Of a stretch of 64,000 nucleotides of DNA, positions 52,418 through 61,631 are shown one piece after another. The notes beneath the pieces are model-generated. The model made no database searches. It had not been told where the DNA came from and worked only from the letters and a program-made list of their open reading frames with translations. How positions within the stretch are numbered: the first letter of the stretch is position 1; every line of letters begins with the position of its first letter. The translations under genes were made by a program, and so were the position numbers. The DNA is from Ketogulonicigenium robustum (GTDB lineage Bacteria > Pseudomonadota > Alphaproteobacteria > Rhodobacterales > Rhodobacteraceae), in the NCBI RefSeq assembly GCF_002117445.1, contig NZ_CP019937.1, forward strand, positions 1,795,501-1,859,500, read 5' to 3'.

Positions 52418-53467
52418 ATGCATGGCGAATACAAGGTTCCGGGTGGAAAACTGGTGGTCGCAGATCTGACCGTGGCCGATGACAAGCTGGTCGATGTGCA
52501 CATCTCGGGCGACTTCTTTCTGGAACCCGCCGAGGCGCTGGAGGACATTATCGCGGCGCTGACCGGCCTGCCGGCGGATATGTCCGCCAGCAAGATGACC
52601 GCCGCCATTGAAGATGGCCTGCGCCCCGGCGCGGCGCTGGTCGGCTTTGCCGCCGGTGATATCACGACAGCGGTGCGCCGTGCGCTCGGCCTCAGCAAGA
52701 CGTGGCTGGATTTTGACTGGCAGATCATCGACGGCGCGCCCGAATCGCCTGCCATGCATCTGGCGCTGGACGATGTGCTGGCGCGCGAGGTCGCTGCCGG
52801 TCGCCGCAAGCCGACGCTGCGCTTTTGGCAATGGGATCGCCCCGCCATCATTATCGGTAACTTCCAGTCGCTTTCGAACGAAGTCGACTTGGAGGCGGCC
52901 GATGCATTGGGGATTCAGACGGTGCGGCGCGTAACAGGCGGCGGCGCGATGTTCGTCGAGCCCGGTTCGGCCATCACCTATTCGCTCTACGCGCCCGAAT
53001 CACTGGTGTCGGATCTGGATTTTGCCGGATCTTATGCGTTTTTGGACAGCTGGGTGCTGAAGGCCCTGAACGCGCTGGGCGTGGATGCGTTCTACAAACC
53101 CCTCAACGACATCACCAGCGCCAAGGGCAAGATCGGCGGGGCCGCGCAAAAGCGGTATTCGGGCGGGGTGGTGCTGCACCATGTCACAATGTCCTACGAC
53201 ATGGACGCCAATAAAATGCTGCAGGTTTTGCGCATCGGCCGCGAGAAAATCTCGGACAAGGGGATTACCAGTGCGGCGAAACGGGTCGATCCTGTGCGCA
53301 GCCAGACCGGCCTGTCGCGCGATGCGGTGATCGACAGCATGAAGCAGACCTTCCGCACGCTGAACGGCGGCAGCGACGGGGCCATCACCCCTGAGGAGCG
53401 CGCGGCGGCCGAAAATCTGGCCGAAACCAAGTTTTCTGACCCCGCTTGGCTGCGCCACGTCCCTTGA
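52418..53467 (+). CDS. Lipoate-protein ligase homologue with accessory domain at the N-terminus
   Basis: The 349-residue protein begins with a small beta-rich module (about 1-80: MHGEYKVPGGKLVVADLTV, LVDVHISGDFFLEPAEALED). That module resembles the LplA C-terminal/LplB accessory domain. The BPL/LplA catalytic domain (about 105-340) then has PTLRFWQWDRPAIIIGNFQS, the lipoyl-AMP motif RRVTGGGAMF (Arg170-Arg171), PLNDITSAKGKIGGAAQKRY with the catalytic Lys and YSGGVVLHHVTMSYDMD. E. coli LplA has the reverse order. It may scavenge lipoate or ligate a related acyl cofactor. The C-terminal tail is short and may be a lid helix. Confidence 0.85.
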   Translation: MHGEYKVPGGKLVVADLTVADDKLVDVHISGDFFLEPAEALEDIIAALTGLPADMSASKMTAAIEDGLRPGAALVGFAAGDITTAVRRALGLSKTWLDFDWQIIDGAPESPAMHLALDDVLAREVAAGRRKPTLRFWQWDRPAIIIGNFQSLSNEVDLEAADALGIQTVRRVTGGGAMFVEPGSAITYSLYAPESLVSDLDFAGSYAFLDSWVLKALNALGVDAFYKPLNDITSAKGKIGGAAQKRYSGGVVLHHVTMSYDMDANKMLQVLRIGREKISDKGITSAAKRVDPVRSQTGLSRDAVIDSMKQTFRTLNGGSDGAITPEERAAAENLAETKFSDPAWLRHVP

Positions 53468-53574
53468 AAACCACATAATTGCGCTGTGGCCGTCGAGTCA
53501 CGTTGCCGCATGGTGCGCGCAACGTCTTGACGTGCGGCAGTTCTGCGTCAATAAGGGCGCCGTCAAGCGCGTGT

Positions 53575-53659
53575 GCGGGCGTGGCGAAATTGGCAGACGC
53601 AGCAGATTTAGGTTCTGCCGCCGAGAGGCGTGGGGGTTCAAGTCCCTCCGCCCGCACCA
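53575..53659 (+). tRNA. tRNA-Leu (anticodon UAG)
   Basis: The acceptor stem GCGGGCG pairs perfectly with CGCCCGC, followed by A and an encoded CCA (53657-53659). The D-arm has AAATTGGCAGACGC, the anticodon loop TTTAGGT gives UAG, and the long variable arm GCCGAGAGGC marks class II. The T-arm is GGGGG-TTCAAGT-CCCTC. Together with the UAA tRNA at the left end, two leucine isoacceptors occur in this window. Confidence 0.96.
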
Positions 53660-53800
53660 TCTTAGCGCTTTGACAAGCAAGTTTCCAAATTGCCCCATTT
53701 TGAAGCTTATTTGCCTATTTTTTAGGCATCACCCAACGCATCACCTGTGATTTATGGGCTGTTTTCATCGCGACAGATTGAGGCGGAACCGCCCTTGTGA

Positions 53801-54175
<375 letters not shown>

Positions 54176-54238
54176 CTATCGGCATTGCCGGGGCGCGAAT
54201 CCAGGCCCCGGGATATATCTTCCGAAAGGATATCGAAG

Positions 54239-55645
54239 ATGACCACTTACAAGCTTCTGGAAATGATCAAGGAAGAGGATGCGGCTTACGTCGACGTCCG
54301 CTTTACCGATCCCAAGGGCAAACTGCAGCACGTGACCGTCGTTGCCGATCTGGTGGACGAGGATTTCATCGAAGAAGGCTTCATGTTCGACGGCTCGTCG
54401 ATCGCTGGCTGGAAGTCGATCGACCAGTCGGACATGAAACTGATGCCCGACAGCGACAGCGCCTATGTCGACCCCTTCTACGCCGAGAAAACCATTGCAG
54501 TGCACTGCAACGTGGTCGAGCCCGACACCGGCGAAGCTTATTCGCGCGACCCCCGTTCGATCGCGCTGAAGGCTGAAGCCTACCTGAAGTCCTCGGGTAT
54601 CGGCGATCCGTTCTACTGCGGCCCCGAAGCCGAATTCTTCCTGTTCGACGATGTCCGCTACTCGGTTACCTCGAACAAGGTTTCGTTCCAGGTCGACGGC
54701 GTTGACGCCGCATGGAACACCGACACCGAATATGAATCGGGCAACATGGGCCACCGTCCGGGCGTCAAGGGCGGCTACTTCCCCGTGAACCCGATTGACG
54801 ACGCGCAAGACCTGCGCAGCGAAATGCTGTCGACGATGAAGCGCATCGGCATCAAGGTCGACAAGCACCACCACGAAGTGGCATCGGCACAGCACGAGCT
54901 GGGCATGATCTTTGGCGGCCTGACCGAACAAGCCGACAACATCCAGAAGTACAAGTACATCATCCACAACGTGGCCCACGCCTACGGCAAGTCGGCCACC
55001 TTCATGCCCAAGCCCATCTCGGGCGATAACGGTTCGGGCATGCACGTGAACATGTCGATCTGGAAAGACGGCAAGCCGCTGTTTGCTGGCGACAAGTATG
55101 CCGACCTCAGCCAAGAAGCCCTGTACTTCATCGGCGGCATCCTGAAGCACGCCAAGGCGCTGAACGCGATCACCAACCCGTCGACCAACAGCTACAAGCG
55201 TCTGATCCCGGGCTTCGAAGCCCCCGTTCTGCGCGCGTACTCGGCCCGCAACCGCTCGGGTTGCGTCCGTATTCCGTGGTCGGAATCGCCCAAGGCCAAG
55301 CGCGTCGAAGCTCGCTTCCCCGATCCGTCGGCGAACCCCTATCTGGCCTTCGCAGCCCTGTTGATGGCTGGCCTCGACGGGATCAAGAACAAGATCGACC
55401 CGGGCGCTGCGTCGGACAAAGACCTGTACGACCTGCCGCCGGAAGAACTGGCCGAAATCCCGACCGTTTGCGGATCGTTGCGCGAAGCGCTGACCGAACT
55501 GCAAGCCGACATGGACTTCCTGACCGCTGGTGACGTGTTCACCAAGGACCAGCTGGAAGCCTATATCGACCTGAAGTGGCAAGAAGTGTACGCCTACGAG
55601 CACACCCCCCACCCGGTCGAATACAAAATGTACTACAGCTGCTAA
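54239..55645 (+). CDS. glnA: Glutamine synthetase, type I
   Basis: The 468-residue GlnA has [19 protein letters not shown] (about 46-64), the catalytic core with [11 protein letters not shown] (Glu ligands near 130-133), [34 protein letters not shown] and [16 protein letters not shown]. The adenylylated Tyr397 lies in [11 protein letters not shown]. The latch at the C-terminus reads [28 protein letters not shown] precedes the ATG at 54239. It makes glutamine from glutamate, ammonia and ATP, and is regulated with glnB. Codon use here is more biased toward GCT/CGT-type codons than in neighbours, consistent with high expression. Confidence 0.98.
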   Translation: MTTYKLLEMIKEEDAAYVDVRFTDPKGKLQHVTVVADLVDEDFIEEGFMFDGSSIAGWKSIDQSDMKLMPDSDSAYVDPFYAEKTIAVHCNVVEPDTGEAYSRDPRSIALKAEAYLKSSGIGDPFYCGPEAEFFLFDDVRYSVTSNKVSFQVDGVDAAWNTDTEYESGNMGHRPGVKGGYFPVNPIDDAQDLRSEMLSTMKRIGIKVDKHHHEVASAQHELGMIFGGLTEQADNIQKYKYIIHNVAHAYGKSATFMPKPISGDNGSGMHVNMSIWKDGKPLFAGDKYADLSQEALYFIGGILKHAKALNAITNPSTNSYKRLIPGFEAPVLRAYSARNRSGCVRIPWSESPKAKRVEARFPDPSANPYLAFAALLMAGLDGIKNKIDPGAASDKDLYDLPPEELAEIPTVCGSLREALTELQADMDFLTAGDVFTKDQLEAYIDLKWQEVYAYEHTPHPVEYKMYYSC

Positions 55646-55664
55646 TCCGCAGCCGGTTTACGGG

Positions 55665-55690
55665 AAAGGGCGCCGCAGGGCGCCCTTTTT
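55665..55690 (+). terminator. Intrinsic terminator of glnBA
   Basis: AAAGGGCGCC, loop GCAG and GGCGCCCTTTTT form a perfect 10-bp stem with five T, 20 bases after the glnA stop. Confidence 0.93.
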
Positions 55691-55753
55691 CATTGCCCAC
55701 AGGGGCCGCGGCGCTTATGACGCGGCCATCCCCTACCAACCAAAGGCCCGCCG

Positions 55754-57061
55754 ATGATCCCGCGCTATTCCCGCCCCGAAATGGTTGCTATTTGGTCGCC
55801 CGAGACCAAATTCAAAATCTGGTACGAGATCGAGGCCTATGCCTGCGACGCGCAGGCCGAGTTGGGGGTGATCCCGAAGGCCAATGCCGAGGCTGTCTGG
55901 CGCGCCAAGGATGTCGCTTTCGACGTCGCCCGCATTGACGAGATCGAGGCTGTCACCAAGCACGACGTCATCGCCTTCCTGACCCACTTGGCCGAACATA
56001 TCGGCGCCGAAGACGCCCGCTTTGTTCACCAAGGCATGACCAGCAGCGACGTGCTGGACACCACGTTGAACGTGCAATTGGTACGCGCCGCCGACATTTT
56101 GTTGGCTGATATGGACAAAGTGCTGGTCGCGCTCAAGCGCCGCGCCTTTGAACACAAAGACACCGTCCGCATCGGCCGCAGCCACGGCATCCATGCCGAG
56201 CCGACCACGATGGGCCTGACCTTCGCCCGCTTCTACGCCGAGATGGACCGTAACCGCGCCCGCCTGCAAGCCGCGCGGGCGGAAGTTGCAACTGGCGCAA
56301 TTTCGGGCGCAGTCGGCACCTTTGCCAACATCGACCCCTATATCGAAGAACATGTCTGCAAAATGCTGGGCCTGACGCCAGAGCCGATTAGCACCCAAGT
56401 CATCCCGCGCGACCGCCATGCGATGTTCTTCGCCACGCTGGGCGTCATCGCCAGCAGCATCGAAAACGTCGCGATCGAGATTCGCCACATGCAGCGCACC
56501 GAGGTGCTGGAGGCCGAGGAGTTCTTCAGCCCTGGCCAAAAGGGCAGCTCGGCCATGCCACACAAACGCAACCCCGTGCTGACCGAAAACCTGACCGGCC
56601 TTGCGCGCCTTGTGCGCATGTCGGTCACGCCCGCGTTGGAAAACGTCGCCCTTTGGCACGAACGTGACATCAGCCACTCCTCGGTCGAGCGGGCGATTGG
56701 ACCCGACACGACCATCACGCTGGATTTCGCGCTGAACCGCTTGGCCGGCGTCATCGAAAAGCTGGTGATCTACCCCGAGAACATGCTGAAAAACATGAAC
56801 AAGTTCAAAGGTCTTGTCATGTCGCAGCGCGTATTGCTGGCGCTGACGCAGGCCGGTGTCTCGCGCGAGGATTCGTACCGCCTGGTCCAACGCAACGCGA
56901 TGAAGGTTTGGGAACACGGCGCGGACTTCAAAACCGAACTGCTAAACGACCCCGAAGTCACCGCCGCGCTGACACCTGCCGAAATCGAGGAAAAATTCGA
57001 CCTCGGTTACCATACCAAACACGTCGACACGATTTTCCGGCGCGTTTTCGGCGAAACGTAA
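55754..57061 (+). CDS. purB: Adenylosuccinate lyase
   Basis: The 435-residue lyase starts MIPRYSRPEMVAIWSPETKF and has the superfamily motifs TSSDVLDTTLNVQ, GRSHGIHAEPTTMGL (catalytic His near 145) and the signature loop GSSAMPHKRNPVLTEN (about 264-279). The length and C-terminus EEKFDLGYHTKHVD fit PurB of the Bacillus type. It acts twice in purine synthesis, cleaving SAICAR and adenylosuccinate to release fumarate. It is followed 28 bases later by the FliG-like gene. Confidence 0.96.
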   Translation: MIPRYSRPEMVAIWSPETKFKIWYEIEAYACDAQAELGVIPKANAEAVWRAKDVAFDVARIDEIEAVTKHDVIAFLTHLAEHIGAEDARFVHQGMTSSDVLDTTLNVQLVRAADILLADMDKVLVALKRRAFEHKDTVRIGRSHGIHAEPTTMGLTFARFYAEMDRNRARLQAARAEVATGAISGAVGTFANIDPYIEEHVCKMLGLTPEPISTQVIPRDRHAMFFATLGVIASSIENVAIEIRHMQRTEVLEAEEFFSPGQKGSSAMPHKRNPVLTENLTGLARLVRMSVTPALENVALWHERDISHSSVERAIGPDTTITLDFALNRLAGVIEKLVIYPENMLKNMNKFKGLVMSQRVLLALTQAGVSREDSYRLVQRNAMKVWEHGADFKTELLNDPEVTAALTPAEIEEKFDLGYHTKHVDTIFRRVFGET

Positions 57062-57088
57062 CCACGCCTTAACCTTGCGGGGCGCAGG

Positions 57089-58147
57089 ATGGACGAAAGT
57101 GTCCCAATCCGGTGCCCCGCAGTGCAACACATCGACCACTATTCCCGCGCCAGTAAAGCAGCCATCGTTGTGCAGGCCCTACTGCGCGAGGGGCAGACGC
57201 CCCCCCTCGCCCGCCTGCCCGAAGATGTGCAGGTGCGATTGACCCACGAAATCAGTAACTTGCGGCTGGTCGATCGTGCGACCGTCAATGCTGTTGTCAG
57301 CGAATTCATCGACGAGTTGGAAGGGCTGGGGCTGGCTGCGCCGACCGATATGGAAGGCACGCTTGCCGCCGTGGCCCAGCACCTCAGCCCCGGTGCCGCA
57401 GCCCGCCTGCGGTCCGAGGCTGCGGCCCGCGTTGGCAGCGACCCTTGGGCTCAGATCCGCACCATGAAGTCGGACGAATTGGCCGCCCCCCTCACCCGCG
57501 AGAGCATCGAGATCGCCGCCGTTATCCTGTCGCGCCTGCCCGTCAACCGCGCGGCCGAGGCGCTATCGCTAATCCCGGGGGATCGGGCGCGGCGCGTGGC
57601 CTTGGCCTTTTCGCGCGCGAACCATGTCAGCCCCTTGGCGCTGCACCGCATCGGACAAGCCATCGTGCGCGACTATTGCGCGGTCGAAGCCCCTGCATTT
57701 GACCGGCCGCCTGACCAGCGCGTCGGGGCGATTCTGAACGCCAGCACCCAGCGCACACGCGATAGCGTGCTGAAGGGGCTGGGCGAGGACGATCCGGCCT
57801 TTGCCGATCAGGTCCGCAAGGCGATCTTTACCTACGCGCACATCCCTGCGCGCCTGCACCCGACCGACGTGCCCAAGATTTTGCGTAAGATTGACCCGCC
57901 AGATCTGGCGTTGGTCATCGCCGCAGCCGATGCCGATACACCAGAGGCGCAAACAACCGCCTATTTGCTGGCCAACATCCCCCAGCGCTTGGCGGATTCC
58001 CTCCGCGAGGAAGCTGCTGCGCTGGATGCCCCGCGCAAGTCCGAGGTCGAAAAAGCCATGGGAATCATCGTCTCGACACTGCGCGAGGCGGCGGATCAGG
58101 GCGAGATCAGCCTAATGCGGAAGGGCGACGAGGATGAGGACGCCTGA
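57089..58147 (+). CDS. Stand-alone FliG-like protein
   Basis: This 352-residue soluble protein has features reminiscent of FliG. The N-terminal part (20-80) resembles FliG_N: SRASKAAIVVQALLREGQTP, LPEDVQVRLTHEISNLRLVD and VNAVVSEFIDELEGL. The middle (about 130-215) has the helical repeat VILSRLPVNRAAEALSLIP. The C-terminal part (about 255-340) resembles the FliG_C torque module: ILRKIDPPDLALVIAAAD, TTAYLLANIPQRLADSLREE and SEVEKAMGIIVSTLREAADQG. The tail is acidic (KGDEDEDA). No other flagellar gene is in the window. A DUF2336-type repeat protein is an alternative reading. It is placed between purB and a lipid A acyltransferase. Ribosome site is weak. Confidence 0.7.
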   Translation: MDESVPIRCPAVQHIDHYSRASKAAIVVQALLREGQTPPLARLPEDVQVRLTHEISNLRLVDRATVNAVVSEFIDELEGLGLAAPTDMEGTLAAVAQHLSPGAAARLRSEAAARVGSDPWAQIRTMKSDELAAPLTRESIEIAAVILSRLPVNRAAEALSLIPGDRARRVALAFSRANHVSPLALHRIGQAIVRDYCAVEAPAFDRPPDQRVGAILNASTQRTRDSVLKGLGEDDPAFADQVRKAIFTYAHIPARLHPTDVPKILRKIDPPDLALVIAAADADTPEAQTTAYLLANIPQRLADSLREEAAALDAPRKSEVEKAMGIIVSTLREAADQGEISLMRKGDEDEDA

Positions 58148-58205
58148 GGCTTGCACTTGGGGCTATTCCTTGCGTATCACGGGGGCACATTAACGGCGGA
58201 CCCCC

Positions 58206-59105
58206 ATGGCCAAGACCCAATCATCCGATGTGCCCGAAGGTACTTTTGCCGACCTAGCGACAGACCGGACGTTGCGTGCGCTGTTGGCGCTGGCCCGCGC
58301 GCTGCCCTATGCGCGGCGCGTGGCGATGATGGGGTGGATTACGCGGCATATCATTGGCCCTTTGGCAGGTTACCGCAAGCGGGCGCTGGTCAATCTGGCG
58401 ATGATTTACCCCGAAATGCCGCCCGAACGCCGCCGCGAGATTGCCGATACGGTGCTGGACAATATGGGCCGCACCCTAATCGAGAACTACTCCAGTGGCG
58501 CGTTGGACAAGCAACTGCAAAGCACCCAGATCACCGGCGAGGGGCTGGCTGCACTGGCCGAGGCAAAGGCTGCAGGGCGGCCCGTGCTGTTCCTGACAGC
58601 GCATTTTTCGAATTACGAAGTACCGCGCCATATCTTGCATCGGATGGGCTACACGATTGGCGGCATCTATCGCCCCATGCGGAACCCGTATTTCAACAGC
58701 CACTATGTCCAAACGATGGAAGGTGTGTCCGGCCCCGTCTTTCCGCAGGGACGCCGTGGCACGATGGGCTTCGTGCGCCACCTGCGCGCGGGCGGCATGG
58801 CGACACTACTGTTCGACGTACATGACCTGAATGGGACGCAGATTTCTTTTTTGGGTCAACCCGCGCTGACATCGCTGTCGGCGGCGGAAATGGCGCTGAA
58901 ATTCGATGCACTGCTGATTCCTTACTTCGCGACGCGCACTCCCGATGGGTTGAACTTCACCGCCGTGCTGGAAGCCCCCATCCCCCACAGCGACCCCGTC
59001 ACGATGATGACGATGGCGACCAAACGGCTGGAGGCGCGAATTGCTGCGACCCCCGGGCAATGGTTCTGGGTTCACCGCCGCTGGAAGGCGCCTAAAAGCG
59101 CATAA
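58206..59105 (+). CDS. Lipid A biosynthesis lauroyl-type acyltransferase (LpxL/HtrB family)
   Basis: The 299-residue protein has the acyltransferase HX4E motif at His133-Glu138 (LTAHFSNYEVPRHI), GGIYRPMRNPYFN, PQGRRGTMGFVRHLRAGG, LLFDVHDLNGTQISFLGQPA, and the C-terminal FWVHRRWKAP. It transfers an acyl chain to lipid A precursors at the inner membrane. The N-terminal hydrophobic anchor normally present in LpxL is weak here; a helix at about 25-55 (LARALPYARRVAMMGW) is only moderately hydrophobic. It starts 58 bases after the FliG-like gene and overlaps by 14 bases a small ORF on the opposite strand. Confidence 0.92.
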   Translation: MAKTQSSDVPEGTFADLATDRTLRALLALARALPYARRVAMMGWITRHIIGPLAGYRKRALVNLAMIYPEMPPERRREIADTVLDNMGRTLIENYSSGALDKQLQSTQITGEGLAALAEAKAAGRPVLFLTAHFSNYEVPRHILHRMGYTIGGIYRPMRNPYFNSHYVQTMEGVSGPVFPQGRRGTMGFVRHLRAGGMATLLFDVHDLNGTQISFLGQPALTSLSAAEMALKFDALLIPYFATRTPDGLNFTAVLEAPIPHSDPVTMMTMATKRLEARIAATPGQWFWVHRRWKAPKSA

Positions 59106-59223
59106 AGCGGCGCAGGAATCGGGTCAGCTGTTGGGCGCTGCGCATTTGTCGGCCACCGCCCGATTTGCGTGCCAAGATGGGCAGTAGGATGCGCTGCGCC
59201 AACATCATCAGAATTCGCGGCAT
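59092..59223 (-). CDS. Small basic ORF (43 residues) at the end of the scpAB operon
   Basis: The ATG lies at 59223, one base after the scpB stop, and the codons for Glu-Glu-Glu at the end of scpB supply GGAGGAG as its ribosome site. The peptide MPRILMMLAQRILLPILARK then SGGGRQMRSAQQLTRFLRRF has a hydrophobic amphipathic half and a strongly basic half. No match is recognised. In other alphaproteobacteria the position after scpB holds tatA, which this does not resemble. Translation coupling is plausible; whether it is expressed is unknown. Overlaps the convergent acyltransferase gene. Confidence 0.5.
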   Translation of the reverse strand: MPRILMMLAQRILLPILARKSGGGRQMRSAQQLTRFLRRFMRF

Positions 59224-59224
59224 T

Positions 59225-59806
59225 TCACTCCTCCTCGAGGATGGTTTCGTCTGCCTTGTTCGTGACGATAGGCGGCAAGCGGCTTTCCAGCAATCCCGCC
59301 GCGCGCATTTCCTTCAAATCCGGCAGATCACGCGCGGTTTCCAAGCCGAATTGGTCCAAAAACGCCTCGGTCACGATATAGGTGACGGGGCGACCCGGTG
59401 TCATGCGACGGCGGCCAACACGCACCCATTCCAGCTCGATCAGTTGATCGAGCGTGCCTTTGTTCACCGAAACGCCGCGGATCTCTTCGATCTCGGCGCG
59501 GGTGACGGGCTGGTGATAGGCGATGATGGCCAGCGTTTCGATCCCCGCGCGCGAGAGTTTGCGCATCTCCTCGACCTCTTCGCGCATCAGATGCGACAGG
59601 TCGGCAGCGGTGCGAAAGGCCCACGCCTCGCCCACGCGCGTCAGGGTTACGCCATGGCCGGTATAGCGCGCCTGCAGCGTCGCCAGCGCGCCCGCAATAT
59701 CGACGCCTTCCGGCAGGCGGGCGGCCAGTTGGCGGGCGTTCAGGGGCTTGCGCGCGGCAAACAAGATCGCCTCGACCATGCGTTCGGCGCTAGAAATCTC
59801 AGCCAT
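59225..59806 (-). CDS. scpB: Segregation and condensation protein B
   Basis: This 193-residue kleisin-interacting protein has two winged-helix domains. The first is around MVEAILFAARKPLNARQLAA (about 10-29); the second contains AGIETLAIIAYHQPVTRAEI, EEIRGVSVNKGTLDQLIELEW and GRPVTYIVTEAFLDQFGLE. ScpB dimers bind ScpA in the SMC-ScpAB condensin complex. The gene overlaps the scpA stop by eight bases. The C-terminus DETILEEE is acidic and its codons provide the ribosome site of the following small ORF. Confidence 0.95.
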   Translation of the reverse strand: MAEISSAERMVEAILFAARKPLNARQLAARLPEGVDIAGALATLQARYTGHGVTLTRVGEAWAFRTAADLSHLMREEVEEMRKLSRAGIETLAIIAYHQPVTRAEIEEIRGVSVNKGTLDQLIELEWVRVGRRRMTPGRPVTYIVTEAFLDQFGLETARDLPDLKEMRAAGLLESRLPPIVTNKADETILEEE

Positions 59807-60596
59807 GGGCCCCTCGTTTACGAATTTCGATCGGGGCGAAGCTGCTATCTTGGCGCAGCTCGGCCCGCCCCTCCTTTACCAGTTGCAGCGCTGCGGCAAA
59901 GGTTGCCGCCGTCGAAGAACGCCATTTTTCTGGCGTTTCGCGCCAATCTGCCGGCAGATAGCCGCTGATCTCGGTCCAATCGCCGGTAAAGCCGATCAGC
60001 TTGCGCATCCGCTCGAGAGCTTGATCCATCGTCATTACGGCTTCGCGTTCCAACGCAAAGGGGCGGAATTCCTCGCGGGTGCGCAGGCGGGCATAGGCCT
60101 GCATCAAGTCGGTGAGCGTGGCATACCATTTAACCGTGCGGTTGCGTTGGATCTGGCCAGGGTCGCCGCGCACAAAACGTTCGCGCCCCAACTGATCGCG
60201 CGCCATCAGCTTGGCGGCGGCCTCGCGTATGGCTGAAAGGCGTTCCAGCTGGAAGGCCAGATGCGCGGCCAGTTCCTCGCCCGATGGCCCTTCGGCCTTC
60301 GGGTCGGCGGGCAACAGCAGGCGAGACTTCAAGAAGGCAAGCCACGCCGCCATCACCAGATAGTCGGCAGCCAGTTCCAACCGCAATTCCTTGGCTGCGG
60401 CAATAAAGGCCAGATATTGTTCGGCCAGCGCCAAAATCGACACCTGCCGCAGGTCAACCTTTTGGGTGCGCGACAGCGTCAGCAACAAGTCAAGCGGCCC
60501 TTCAAACCCGCCGACGTCTACGATCAGCGCCTCAGCCTGAAGACGCAGGTCCAGATCGCTGACCGGCGCGCCCCCGAACGGTTGTCCGTCAGACAT
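59799..60596 (-). CDS. scpA: Segregation and condensation protein A (kleisin)
   Basis: The 265-residue kleisin opens with DVGGFEGPLDLLLTLSRTQK and VDLRQVSILALAEQYLAFI, the SMC-neck-binding N-terminal helix region. The middle, AADYLVMAAWLAFLKSRLLLP, is typical. The C-terminal winged helix includes TAATFAAALQLVKEGRAELR and QDSSFAPIEIRKRG. It bridges SMC heads and recruits ScpB. Overlap of eight bases with nagZ upstream and eight with scpB downstream indicates a tightly coupled operon. Confidence 0.95.
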   Translation of the reverse strand: MSDGQPFGGAPVSDLDLRLQAEALIVDVGGFEGPLDLLLTLSRTQKVDLRQVSILALAEQYLAFIAAAKELRLELAADYLVMAAWLAFLKSRLLLPADPKAEGPSGEELAAHLAFQLERLSAIREAAAKLMARDQLGRERFVRGDPGQIQRNRTVKWYATLTDLMQAYARLRTREEFRPFALEREAVMTMDQALERMRKLIGFTGDWTEISGYLPADWRETPEKWRSSTAATFAAALQLVKEGRAELRQDSSFAPIEIRKRGAHG

Positions 60597-61581
60597 TGAT
60601 CAGGCCTTGCAGTTCATCCCACAGCGCATCCAGATCGGCCGCGTCGGGGGTGCGTCGCTGCCCCAGCGCACGTGCGGCGCGCGCGACGGCGGCAACGGTG
60701 ACACGGGGAACGGCGCCGGCCACGGCCTCCATCTCGACCATATCGCCATTGCAATGCAGCGCCAGATCGACACCCGCCGCGACGGTGGCGGCAGCGCGCT
60801 GCGCAATCGTCCCCGACAGCGCATTCATCGAGACGTCATCGCTCATCAGCAGCCCATCGAAGCCGATGGTTTGCCGGATCAGCGCAATCATCGCCGGCGA
60901 CACGGTGGCGGGCAATTCTGGGTCGATAGCCGTATAGACGACGTGCGCAGTCATGCCCATCGCCATATCGCGCAATTCGATGAAGGGCGCGAAATCGCGG
61001 GCCAGCAATTCATCCAGCGGCGCGGTCACGGTGGGCAGGTGCAGGTGGCTGTCGACATTGGCGCGGCCATAGCCCGGAATGTGTTTCAGCACTGGCAGCA
61101 CGCCGCCCGCCAACAGGCCGTCCGCCGCCGCATTGGCCGCCGCGACAACGCCCGCAACAGTTTCGCCATAAAGGCGACCGCGCAGGGATTCGTGGGTCTC
61201 GGGCTCGACCAGATCGGCCAGCGGGGCGCAGTTCACATCGATGCCGACGGCAGCAAGGTCAGCGGCGATCAGGCGGTTGCGCAGCCACTGCGCGCGCAGC
61301 GCGTCGCTGGCGCGTTCCATTTGTTCAAGCGCGGGCAGGAAGGCGCGCCAATGGGGCGGGCGCAAGCGCTGGACCCGGCCACCTTCTTGGTCGATCAGAA
61401 TCGGCGCGTTCCACCCAACGGCAGCGCGCAGATCGCCGGTCAGGCGGCGCAGCTGTTCGGGCGATTCGACGTTGCGGCCAAACAAAATGAACCCCCACGG
61501 CTGCGCCGCGCGGAAGAAATCGGCCTCGGCCTGTGACAGTTTGGGGCCTGCACAGCCAAAAATAACAGCGGAATGGGGCAT
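60589..61581 (-). CDS. nagZ: Beta-N-acetylhexosaminidase
   Basis: The 330-residue glycoside hydrolase family 3 enzyme has the NagZ pattern: LFGRNVESPEQLRRLTGDLR, DQEGGRVQRLRPPHW, NCAPLADLV, KHIPGYGRANVDSHLHLP with the catalytic His loop (His in VDSH), and GLLMSDDVSMNAL with the nucleophile Asp. It removes GlcNAc from muropeptides during cell-wall recycling in the cytoplasm. The gene follows the SPOR-domain gene and precedes scpA, the order conserved in alphaproteobacteria. Confidence 0.95.
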   Translation of the reverse strand: MPHSAVIFGCAGPKLSQAEADFFRAAQPWGFILFGRNVESPEQLRRLTGDLRAAVGWNAPILIDQEGGRVQRLRPPHWRAFLPALEQMERASDALRAQWLRNRLIAADLAAVGIDVNCAPLADLVEPETHESLRGRLYGETVAGVVAAANAAADGLLAGGVLPVLKHIPGYGRANVDSHLHLPTVTAPLDELLARDFAPFIELRDMAMGMTAHVVYTAIDPELPATVSPAMIALIRQTIGFDGLLMSDDVSMNALSGTIAQRAAATVAAGVDLALHCNGDMVEMEAVAGAVPRVTVAAVARAARALGQRRTPDAADLDALWDELQGLINV

Positions 61582-61631
61582 GGCGCGGTTCGCACTCGGG
61601 TTGAAGGGCTGCGGTTAACGGAGAAGTGGCC

